From Bacteroidia bacterium (GTDB lineage Bacteria; Bacteroidota; Bacteroidia; Bacteroidales; Prolixibacteraceae): a stretch of 12,711 nt of DNA. Each line of letters begins with the position of its first letter. The first letter of the stretch is position 1. The DNA lies in NCBI GenBank assembly GCA_025358395.1, contig JANYJT010000073.1:1-12711 (forward strand). The letters run 5' to 3'. Shown in pieces: positions 6,871 through 12,711 of the stretch. Position numbers and translations under genes: made by a program. The notes beneath the pieces are model-generated. The model saw nothing but the letters and a program-made list of their open reading frames with translations. It did no database searches and was not told where the DNA came from.

Positions 6871-7686
6871 ATGAGCAGCAATTACACTTTTATCAACGGG
6901 GAATTTGTTCCATTTAATGAGTCGACACTGCATGTTTCTGATCTGAGCATCCAGCGTGGATATGCGGTATTTGATTTTTTACTGGTAAAGGATGGAGTTC
7001 CCAAATTCCTCCCGTTTCATCTTGACAGGTTTATAAACTCCGCTGCTTTACTGAGCCTGGGACTGAACTATACAAAAGATGAGCTATCTGACATTGTCAA
7101 AGAATTGGTTAAAAAGAATAATATCCGAAATTCGTCCGTCAAGATTATTCTGACTGGCGGGTTATCGGTTGATGATTTTACTTTATCTCCTGTCGCATCG
7201 ACATTGATCATCATCAATAAACCCTTTGAAGTAAAGATCCCGGCTATCTGGAAAGATGGGGCAGGCCTGATAACCAGCAAATACCAGCGTGAGATACCGG
7301 AAGCCAAAACCATCAATTACCTCAATTCAGTAAGGCTTTCCCAAAAACTGGTTGAAACAAATGCCGCCGAGGTCTTATATATCGATAGAAATTGGGTACG
7401 GGAATGTTCCAGGTCTAATATCTATATGGTCAGGAATGGCTGCATTTATACCCCAAAATCGAAAGTCCTGGCAGGTGTTACCAGAAGGAGGATTTTAGGC
7501 ATTACAGGTTTCAAGGTATTTGAATCCGATTTTAAGTTCACGGATTTACTGGCAGCCGATGAGGTTTTTATCACCAGCACAACCAAGGGCGTTTTGCCCA
7601 TTGTGACTATCGATTCATATACCATATCAAATGGAAGGCCGGGGTCAATAACCTCTGCCATCCAAAAATTGATTATGAGCGAATAG
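6871..7686 (+). CDS. Class IV PLP-dependent aminotransferase (D-amino acid/branched-chain type)
   Basis: This 271-residue protein has the fold-IV layout: a FINGEFVP start, DLSIQRGYAVFDF (24-36), FHLDRF (49-54) and the PLP-binding Lys146 in EAKTINYLNSV. RECSRSNIY (177-185), where Glu178 contacts the pyridine nitrogen, and STTKGVLPI (236-244) complete the pattern. Members transaminate branched-chain or D-amino acids, or are aminodeoxychorismate lyases, and sequence alone does not settle which. The CSRSN motif is closer to D-amino acid aminotransferases (SSSN) than to the EATGTN of typical BCATs. The ATG at 6871 is preferred over a TTG two codons earlier. It follows lhgO by 37 bp, so cotranscription is likely. 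LhgO's product 2-oxoglutarate is a common amino acceptor for this family, so a metabolic link is plausible but inferred. Confidence 0.88.
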   Translation: MSSNYTFINGEFVPFNESTLHVSDLSIQRGYAVFDFLLVKDGVPKFLPFHLDRFINSAALLSLGLNYTKDELSDIVKELVKKNNIRNSSVKIILTGGLSVDDFTLSPVASTLIIINKPFEVKIPAIWKDGAGLITSKYQREIPEAKTINYLNSVRLSQKLVETNAAEVLYIDRNWVRECSRSNIYMVRNGCIYTPKSKVLAGVTRRRILGITGFKVFESDFKFTDLLAADEVFITSTTKGVLPIVTIDSYTISNGRPGSITSAIQKLIMSE

Positions 7687-7697
7687 TGCGCTATTGC

Positions 7698-8945
7698 CTA
7701 TTGCTTTGAATCCTTTGTGCCAATACAGAAGAGGTGCTGAAAACCTCTGATAAATATCTTGCCATTGCTGATGGCCGGTGATGCAAACATCTTCTCCCCA
7801 ATCGCATTTTTAGAAATGCTTTTGAATGCCGGACCCGGTTCTATTACGGTGATTACCCCATCATCATTTGGCATGTAAACGAGTCCGTTGGCCAGAACTG
7901 CAGAAGCATATTGCTTGCCCAATTGTTCAATCCAGGCAATATTTCCCGTTGCCGCTTCGACACAGTGGACCTGACCACTCGTCATAGTTGTAAAAAGATA
8001 ATCATTTGTACAAACAGGAGAAGGCACATAAAAGGCTCCTTTCGTTGATTGCCAGACAACATGGGTATTGGTAACATCATCCTTGCCATCGGGTTTTATG
8101 GCAAGCAGGATTCTTTTTGGCCAGGCGCTGCTAATCAGCACCAACCCTGATTTTGCATTGTAAACCGGCGTAGAGCAGAAATCCTCTGATGGCCCATTCA
8201 CGAACCAGTACCTCGAACCATCATCCGGATTATAGGAAGAAACCTCTTTACTGCCTCCCAGGATCATCTGCATCTTTCCGGCCATCTCCCTGAAGATGGG
8301 TGTACTAAAACTATGAGAAGGTTTGTTTTGGGGAATTTTCCAAATGACATGGCCATCAGTCCTGCTCAGGGCAGCAACGAACGAATCACCCAGGCTGTTG
8401 CCATTAATGATCACTTTGTCTTTGTATAAAACAGGGGAACAGCTGTACCCATGCGGACTTGAAAAAGTACCCGGTCTTTGAAGCCAGACCTGGTTCCCTT
8501 GAAAGTCGTAAGCTGCCACGAGAGCCTCCTGGTCATCCAAAAGCGACAGATAAATCAGTTTTCCGTCCGTCACAGGAGTTCCGGATGCAAAGCTATTGTC
8601 ATTGTGTTTAGCCTCAAACTTACTTTGAAGAACAGTCTTTTGCCATAGTAAATCTCCGTTTTTAACATTGTAACAAAGAAGAATTTTTTCATGTGATTCG
8701 GGCAAAGCTGTGAGCGTAAATAGCTTATCCTCCCAAACAATAGGTGAAGAATAGCCAACGCCGGGAATAGGACTCTTCCACAATACATTGGTGGTAGAAT
8801 CCCACTTGGTAGGCAGGTTAATTTCCGAACTGGTTCCATCCCCGGAAGGGCCACGCCAGCCAGGCCAGTTTTGCGCCTGAAGGAAATTTACAAAATTGAC
8901 GATAAGCAATAAGAGGACTAGTTTGACCAATTTAGGATTTGCCAT
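7698..8945 (-). CDS. Exported PQQ-like beta-propeller protein
   Basis: This 415-residue protein has a Sec signal peptide (about 1-24, ending FLQA) and begins its mature part with WPGWRGPSGDG. That block introduces PQQ-binding-like beta-propeller proteins common in Bacteroidota, Planctomycetes and Verrucomicrobia. Repeated blades follow, each with a VWK/LLWQK/VIWK-type tryptophan strand and an SSPIV/GTPV/CSPV/STPIF strand. The fold is shared with BamB and quinoprotein dehydrogenases, but catalytic features of a dehydrogenase are not evident. It is probably a scaffold or ligand-binding protein in the periplasm or outer membrane. It converges on the aminotransferase gene with only 11 bp between stops, and I see no terminator hairpin between them. 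Function beyond the fold is unknown. Confidence 0.88.
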   Translation of the reverse strand: MANPKLVKLVLLLLIVNFVNFLQAQNWPGWRGPSGDGTSSEINLPTKWDSTTNVLWKSPIPGVGYSSPIVWEDKLFTLTALPESHEKILLCYNVKNGDLLWQKTVLQSKFEAKHNDNSFASGTPVTDGKLIYLSLLDDQEALVAAYDFQGNQVWLQRPGTFSSPHGYSCSPVLYKDKVIINGNSLGDSFVAALSRTDGHVIWKIPQNKPSHSFSTPIFREMAGKMQMILGGSKEVSSYNPDDGSRYWFVNGPSEDFCSTPVYNAKSGLVLISSAWPKRILLAIKPDGKDDVTNTHVVWQSTKGAFYVPSPVCTNDYLFTTMTSGQVHCVEAATGNIAWIEQLGKQYASAVLANGLVYMPNDDGVITVIEPGPAFKSISKNAIGEKMFASPAISNGKIFIRGFQHLFCIGTKDSKQ

Positions 8946-8986
8946 TTCGGTTGTTTTATTAATTTGAATTATTTTCTAACTTAAGT

Positions 8987-8994
8987 CAAAAATA
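8987..8994 (-). promoter_or_regulatory. Possible Bacteroidetes -7 element of the PQQ-like gene
   Basis: The minus strand reads TATTTTTG, an exact TAnnTTTG match, 41 bp upstream of the start codon. No clear -33 TTTG sits at the expected distance, so this is tentative in such A/T-rich sequence. Confidence 0.35.
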
Positions 8995-9022
8995 GATAAA
9001 TATAGGTTAATATGAGGATTGA

Positions 9023-9127
9023 AAATTGCCTGAATCCGGTGACTCCCCGTTCTTCGATAAAAACCGGCAGTTTGTCTATGAAATCGATCGGTTGGTCTAT
9101 TCCATTTTTGTACCCTGCGAACCATGA
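9023..9127 (+). pseudogene. Possible C-terminal fragment of an Eco57I/PglX-type RM methylase
   Basis: A frame between stop codons encodes about 34 residues with strikingly protein-like content: LPESGDSPFFDKNRQ, then FVYEIDRLVYSIF. The EIDRLVY motif recalls the C-terminal end of type IIG/Eco57I restriction-modification methylases and BREX PglX proteins, where EIDRLVYxLYxLT is common. No start codon or remaining body is present, so if real it is a relic. The fragment's end overlaps the promoter of the next small gene. Recognition is from memory of the motif and could be chance. Confidence 0.35.
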
Positions 9128-9136
9128 TTATGTTTG
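9107..9136 (+). promoter_or_regulatory. Bacteroidetes-type promoter of the small exported peptide gene
   Basis: TTTG at 9107-9110 and TATGTTTG at 9129-9136 match the -33 TTTG and -7 TAnnTTTG elements of the Bacteroidetes primary sigma factor, with an 18-bp gap close to the usual spacing. Transcription would start about 40 bp before the ATG at 9183, leaving a short A-rich leader typical of this phylum. Confidence 0.6.
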
Positions 9137-9182
9137 AGTACAATTTACAAACAAAAACTTTAACAATTTAAAAATAGGAATT

Positions 9183-9368
9183 ATGAAAGCAAAGAATTTT
9201 TTCAAAGGTTTGTCACTTTTCGTAGTAGGTATGATCGTCATGTTAGGAATTGAAGCAAATGCCAGACATCAACACTTCAGTCACAATGCAGGGACCAGAA
9301 AAGTAGCCATAATTGAAGTCGGGGCACCACTTACTGTGGCTCAATTGAATCACCTTGGCTTAAATTAG
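9183..9368 (+). CDS. Small exported protein, unknown function
   Basis: This 61-residue protein has a clear Sec signal peptide: basic MKAKNFFKG, a hydrophobic core (about 10-22) and an EANA cleavage site, leaving a mature peptide of about 34 residues. The mature part is His-rich at its start (RHQHFSH), then has KVAIIEVGAPLTVAQLNHLGLN. I recognise no family. The gene is a complete transcription unit: a good promoter ends 46 bp upstream, an A-rich leader precedes the ATG, and a strong terminator lies 13 bp past the stop. This strongly suggests a genuine, independently regulated gene. The role could be a secreted peptide, envelope stress factor, metal-binding peptide or signal, but none of these is supported further. 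Confidence 0.75.
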   Translation: MKAKNFFKGLSLFVVGMIVMLGIEANARHQHFSHNAGTRKVAIIEVGAPLTVAQLNHLGLN

Positions 9369-9381
9369 TCCAAAATGCAAT

Positions 9382-9419
9382 CATAAAAAAAAGGAAGTTC
9401 TCGCTTCCTTTTTTTTATG
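9382..9419. terminator. Bidirectional intrinsic terminator
   Basis: A 16-bp perfect inverted repeat surrounds the 6-base loop TTCTCG. The stem core is GGAAG/CTTCC flanked by eight A on the left and eight T on the right, so it gives a U tract in both directions. It lies 13 bp past the stop of the small exported protein and would end its transcript. It could also stop any minus-strand transcript reading through from the enolase operon. Confidence 0.88.
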
Positions 9420-9683
9420 GTAATTATTTACCAATAAGCGGTAAGTGTTCTATTTTTAAAACAAACCCCGCAGGTTCTTTGCAGGAACTTCTTTGTTTGT
9501 AGTGTATAAGCTCCATTTATTCAAAATTTTTAATTCTGCACCTTCAACTTATTTTGGAGGTTTGCTTCTCCACCAGCTTGCAAGAGCAAGACAGAAAAAC
9601 CCATTGCTATCTTGTACAGGTTCATTTTTCTCATGGTTAGCTGTTCCTTTTAGTCTTGAAAATACTGAAAATAGATAAACTAT
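9420..9683. other. Intergenic region with no firm gene
   Basis: Between the terminator and the end of the enolase-family gene I see only one tiny minus-strand frame (listed separately) and weak hairpins, for example GGAG/CTCC around 9553-9570. A 61-codon plus-strand frame at 9493-9678 has no ribosome binding site or recognisable content and is probably chance. Confidence 0.5.
9530..9634 (-). CDS. Tiny ORF with signal-peptide-like N-terminus
   Basis: This 34-residue frame starts MRKMNLYKIAMGFSVLLLQA and ends KLKVQN. It looks like a Sec signal peptide followed by about ten residues. An AAAAGGAAC stretch about 9 bases upstream could be a ribosome binding site. It lies 49 bp downstream of the enolase-family gene on the same strand. 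It could be a truncated start of a secreted or outer-membrane protein (the style resembles TonB-dependent receptor N-termini) or a short peptide gene. I do not recognise a family, and chance is possible. Confidence 0.3.
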   Translation of the reverse strand: MRKMNLYKIAMGFSVLLLQAGGEANLQNKLKVQN

Positions 9684-11174
9684 TTAGCTGAAAATCCTGT
9701 CATGAGAGCGTTTTTCTGTCCATTCAGGAGTTGGGGCAAAGAAAGACTTATCCTTAGCGTGTAAATGTTCCTTGACTACATCGTCATTCAGTTCAATACC
9801 AAATCCCGGAGCATCTGAGGGTACATTGGCAAACCCTTTTGTAATCAATTTTCTTCCATCGGTTGTTTTTACGAGGCTCTCCCACCAGGGTAGATCGACC
9901 GAATGGTGCTCCAATACCAAAACATTTTGCGTGGCTGCGGCACAATGCACATTGGCCATAAAGGAAACAGGAGTTCCAGCCTGGTGCATGGCCATTGCAA
10001 CACCATGTTCTTCGGCATAGTCGCCAATTTTCTTCGTTTCCAGCAATCCACCGGAAGTGGCCAGGTCTGGCTGAACAATATCTACAGCGTGAATGTCAAT
10101 CAGCGGTTTGAAATTTTTCAGCAGATAAATATCCTCACCGGTCAGAAGAGGTGTTTCCAGAGCATCGGACATGGTTTTCCACTGGTCTGTCAATTCCCAG
10201 GATACGATATCTTCCATCCAGGCCAACCGGTATTTCTCCAGAGCGTGCCCCAGTCTGATGCCGTTATTCAGGTCAAAATGACCATAATGATCTGTTGAAA
10301 TCGGAATATCATAACCAACAAGTGAGCGCACGTGTTCTGCCATTTTTGCAAGTTCTTCCAGTCCCTTATCCGTGATTTGTATCTGGGTGAAAGGGTGCTG
10401 GGTATTTCCATAGGACATGTAATTTCCCTGCCATTGTTGAAGGGCTCCATTATTCATCCAAAATTTCTGATTGACCAGTGTACCCGGGATATCCTTAATT
10501 TCACCAATTGACAGGTCCATTTTAAGCCAGGTATAGCCTTGCTCTTCTGTCCGGTATTTGATAAGTTTCAGTTGCTCTTCGGGCGAAGAAGCTTCCGGTG
10601 TATCCGCGTAAAGTCTTATCTTATCACGGTATCTTCCACCCAGCAGTTGCCAGGCAGGCACTCCATAAGCCTTTCCGCATAAATCCCATAAGGCCATTTC
10701 GACAGCACATACTCCGCCAGCCTGACGGGAAGGGCCTCCAAACTGTTTGATAATCTTAAATATCATCTCTACATTGCAGGGATTCAATCCGAGGATACGA
10801 CTTTTAAGCATAAGAGCATAACGAACATCAGCACCATCTCTAACTTCTCCCAATCCATAAATTCCCTGATTGGTATCGATGCGGATGATGGCAGTTCCAC
10901 CCAGAACAGTGGTAAGGGCATAGCGCATATCAGTGATGACCAGATCTGTTGGACTTGAGGCGCGTGAAACATTTGAGGTTGTTTGTGCGATGGTGTCTTC
11001 GATGGACAAGTTTAATAATCCGCCCAAAGCTATTCCGCCGAAGGCTGTTTTCTTTAGGAAATTACGGCGGTTATTGCTGGTAGCCGGGTTTGAAATTTCA
11101 GCCTGGCGGGCTTCTTTTTCAGTGTTTTCCAACTTTTTATTTTGAGCTGCAATATTCTTCAGAATATTTTTCAT
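9684..11174 (-). CDS. Tat-exported enolase-superfamily (mandelate racemase/muconate lactonizing type) enzyme
   Basis: This 496-residue protein has a twin-arginine signal, NNRRNFLKKTAFGG (34-47), and a hydrophobic h-region. It sits after an unusually long 35-residue polar N-terminal extension, and no internal ATG would shorten it. The capping domain (about 76-190) precedes a TIM barrel with metal ligands Asp295 (STDHYGHF), Glu321 (WMEDIV) and Glu347 (TGEDIY), and a candidate acid-base His397 (MHQAG). The second-strand KxK of racemases is KMD (218-220), which argues against a classic mandelate racemase and favours a sugar-acid dehydratase type activity. The substrate cannot be named. It is the second gene of an operon, 46 bp after the RraA-like gene. 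Tat export suits a protein folded with its metal in the cytoplasm. Confidence 0.88.
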   Translation of the reverse strand: MKNILKNIAAQNKKLENTEKEARQAEISNPATSNNRRNFLKKTAFGGIALGGLLNLSIEDTIAQTTSNVSRASSPTDLVITDMRYALTTVLGGTAIIRIDTNQGIYGLGEVRDGADVRYALMLKSRILGLNPCNVEMIFKIIKQFGGPSRQAGGVCAVEMALWDLCGKAYGVPAWQLLGGRYRDKIRLYADTPEASSPEEQLKLIKYRTEEQGYTWLKMDLSIGEIKDIPGTLVNQKFWMNNGALQQWQGNYMSYGNTQHPFTQIQITDKGLEELAKMAEHVRSLVGYDIPISTDHYGHFDLNNGIRLGHALEKYRLAWMEDIVSWELTDQWKTMSDALETPLLTGEDIYLLKNFKPLIDIHAVDIVQPDLATSGGLLETKKIGDYAEEHGVAMAMHQAGTPVSFMANVHCAAATQNVLVLEHHSVDLPWWESLVKTTDGRKLITKGFANVPSDAPGFGIELNDDVVKEHLHAKDKSFFAPTPEWTEKRSHDRIFS

Positions 11175-11220
11175 CGGTAATTTTTTAATTCAATGGAGTA
11201 TGAATGAGTTTTTAATGGAA

Positions 11221-12153
11221 CTAATAATTCCTTTCCTTCAGATATTTATCTAATTCGGCTTTTGTCATCGGCAATTTGCCGGGGTAATTATTCAGCCAAT
11301 CCAGGAAGTCCTTCTTGATCACTTCATTCCATTCACTATCAATTTCGCCGGCGAGGTATTTCTTTTCTTTGAGACGCTGATGACCGAATTCATCGCGAAG
11401 CGCAGTGACCTCCGAGGTTAGTACCAGATCCTCAGCAAGATAGGCAGGAATGAAGATAACGCCATATTTTTTTGCCAAAACAACATCACCCGGCAATACG
11501 GTGGCACGTCCTATGCGGATAGGGGCATTGATGGAAGTCAACATCATTTGTTGGATGTAGGAAGGATCTGACCCTTTTATCCATCCGTTAAATCCTTTAA
11601 TTTCGGAGATACCTTCCTGATCTCTCACTGATCCATAAAAGACAACACCGCGTTGAGATTTGGCATAAATAGAATTGCCCAGGTTGTCGCCAATAAGTGT
11701 TCCATCCGCAATTTTGCCATATGCATCAGCCACGTAAACATCTCCAATTGTTAGCATGTCGATTGGCCATGAATTGGTACCACCTTTTTGTGCCCTATTT
11801 TCTGCCTTTCCCTGTTCTTTGACTTGCTTTTCAAGGTCGGGTCTAAGCGGCATATATTGTGCAGTTACTACTCTGCCAGTCATGGCTTGTTCCGGATTAA
11901 TGATGGTCCAGTCACCTTCGAACTGATTTTGAAATCCCTTGTTTCTTAATACACCCCAGGCTTCCTCAATGGATATTTTCTTTAATCTTTCGAGTATTGC
12001 ATCAGAAACCTTCGGCCGGCCATCCGGGAAGCGTTCACCCTTCCATTCAGAAGTCAGAAGTTTAATGTATTCGGGAGTTGAACCAACATGTTGTGCCATG
12101 GAAATAAAACCACCAAGCAGGAGGACCAGAAAAATGATAAATTGTTTTTTCAT
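11221..12153 (-). CDS. Exported RraA/HMG-aldolase-fold protein
   Basis: This 310-residue protein has a Sec signal peptide (about 1-20, ending ISMA) and a RraA-like core: GRPKVSDAIL (45-54), IEEAWGVL (62-69), GDNLGNS (155-161) and VFYGSVRDQEGI (171-182). GDVVLAKKYGVIFIP (222-236) and a charged C-terminal tail follow. Members are class II (divalent-metal) aldolases or decarboxylases for 4-hydroxy-4-methyl-2-oxoglutarate and relatives, or RNase E regulators. Export excludes the latter role. The Arg177-Asp178 pair of the active site is present, while the Asp of the usual DG-x-xRD motif is Tyr here, so activity or specificity may differ. It is about 100 residues longer than a cytosolic RraA. It is the first gene of the operon with the enolase-family enzyme, so both may act on the same exported sugar-acid pathway. 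Confidence 0.85.
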   Translation of the reverse strand: MKKQFIIFLVLLLGGFISMAQHVGSTPEYIKLLTSEWKGERFPDGRPKVSDAILERLKKISIEEAWGVLRNKGFQNQFEGDWTIINPEQAMTGRVVTAQYMPLRPDLEKQVKEQGKAENRAQKGGTNSWPIDMLTIGDVYVADAYGKIADGTLIGDNLGNSIYAKSQRGVVFYGSVRDQEGISEIKGFNGWIKGSDPSYIQQMMLTSINAPIRIGRATVLPGDVVLAKKYGVIFIPAYLAEDLVLTSEVTALRDEFGHQRLKEKKYLAGEIDSEWNEVIKKDFLDWLNNYPGKLPMTKAELDKYLKERNY

Positions 12154-12193
12154 GAGTAAAATGTTTATTGATTGGTAATTAAAATTTTATTAA

Positions 12194-12711
12194 CTATTCA
12201 GTCGCGATCTCACATTGAGCGATGAGTCGGATTATTTCAAAGGGGTTTTGGTTATTCTTAATGGCAGTATCAATTACTTCCACGTTACTCTTGGTCGCGG
12301 TTTGATTCCTTCGCAAATTGAGCGCTTTAGTTATTAATTCGGACATTCTGCATGCCCAGGTTTCATTTGGGTATTTTTCCTCAAAATGGGTCAGCTCCCT
12401 AAGCAAATGTGCTGTACACAGCCGGTGTCCCTTAGAATATAGTGCGTTTGAATGATATCCGGATTCGCAACCATCTTTAAGGTTGTTCCATCATAGCCGA
12501 ATTGCCCACCGGGCTTCTTCCCGGATGAATCTCTTAAGCTTTGGGTTTTTGACAATTTAGGAAAGTCACCGGAGGGAGGTTTGCTGCTATTTTTACTGTT
12601 CTTGGGATTTTCATATTTAGCAAGACGGTTAGTCAATCGGACAACCTCATGCTCGAGATAATCAACTCGATTTAATAAAGCATCAATTCTTTCTTCAAGT
12701 GATAATTGCCC
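12194..12711 (-). pseudogene. IS66-family transposase (TnpC) remnant, upstream end outside window
   Basis: From the right edge the frame reads a Leu-rich coiled coil (EERIDALLNRVDYLEHEV), then KYENPKNSKNSSKPPSGD and GKKPGGQFGYDGTTLKM, the conserved N-terminal blocks of IS66 TnpC. At about 12420 it jumps, with a frame change, to RLCTAHLLRELTHFEEKYP, which belongs to the middle of the protein. After TKALNLRRN it switches, still in frame, to VIDTAIKNNQNPFEIIRLIAQ, which resembles the extreme C-terminus, and stops at 12194. The DDE catalytic segments before and after the HLLREL block are missing. Two internal deletions are inferred in an otherwise collinear copy of a protein usually about 500 residues long. 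No terminal inverted repeat was identified in the 40 bp to the RraA-like gene. Confidence 0.85.

Noticed and set aside
6252..6881. 209-codon minus-strand frame opposite lhgO
   Set aside because: It lies antisense to a clear FAD-dependent oxidase with all family motifs, and its translation has no family features.
9493..9678. 61-codon plus-strand frame downstream of the terminator
   Set aside because: No ribosome binding site, no promoter after the terminator, and no protein-like features. The minus strand offers a slightly better small frame.

Overview
The window looks like a chromosomal segment from a member of the Bacteroidota. This rests on protein flavour (an exported Tricorn-type S41 protease, an exported PQQ-like propeller protein, an exported RraA-like protein and a LemA/M48 pair) and on promoter elements of the Bacteroidetes TAnnTTTG type ahead of at least one gene. 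No rRNA, tRNA or CRISPR array was seen. No phage or conjugation genes were seen either. I cannot name a genus.

Layout. Positions 1-660 hold a decayed IS1634-type transposase that runs off the left edge. Positions 701-1322 hold small genes: a 38-codon ORF of unknown nature, a minimal nucleotidyltransferase (MNT, antitoxin-type) and, convergent and overlapping it by 13 bp, a HicA-like toxin gene. Each toxin-antitoxin member lacks its usual partner. The HicA copy has Leu where the catalytic His is expected, and a perfect 14-bp-arm palindrome lies just upstream of it. Positions 1508-4648 (minus) encode a 1046-residue Tricorn-like protease with all catalytic residues. Positions 4691-4936 are a repeat-rich spacer with a 53-bp tandem repeat in 2.4 copies and a GTCTCC-rich tract. 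Positions 4941-5532 (minus) are a deletion scar joining the start of lemA to the end of an M48 peptidase gene.

Positions 5616-7686 (plus) carry lhgO (L-2-hydroxyglutarate oxidase) followed 37 bp later by a class IV PLP aminotransferase, probably one operon. An exported PQQ-like beta-propeller gene (7698-8945, minus) converges on it. Positions 8946-9683 hold a possible fragment of a restriction-modification methylase tail, a self-contained transcription unit (promoter, 61-aa exported peptide, strong terminator) and a second tiny ORF. Positions 9684-12153 (minus) form a two-gene operon: an exported RraA-like protein, then a Tat-exported enolase-superfamily enzyme. Positions 12194-12711 hold a decayed IS66 transposase that runs off the right edge.

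How it fits together. The two metabolic pairs are the most coherent units. LhgO yields 2-oxoglutarate, an amino acceptor for transaminases, which gives a loose rationale for its neighbour. An enolase-superfamily dehydratase or racemase next to an RraA/aldolase-fold protein suggests an exported sugar-acid pathway. A recurring theme is reductive decay: both IS copies and the lemA/M48 pair keep their outer ends but have lost internal sequence. I do not see a clear multi-gene novel system. The best candidates for something undescribed are the stand-alone secreted peptide unit at 9107-9419 and the odd MNT/HicA convergent pair with its palindrome.
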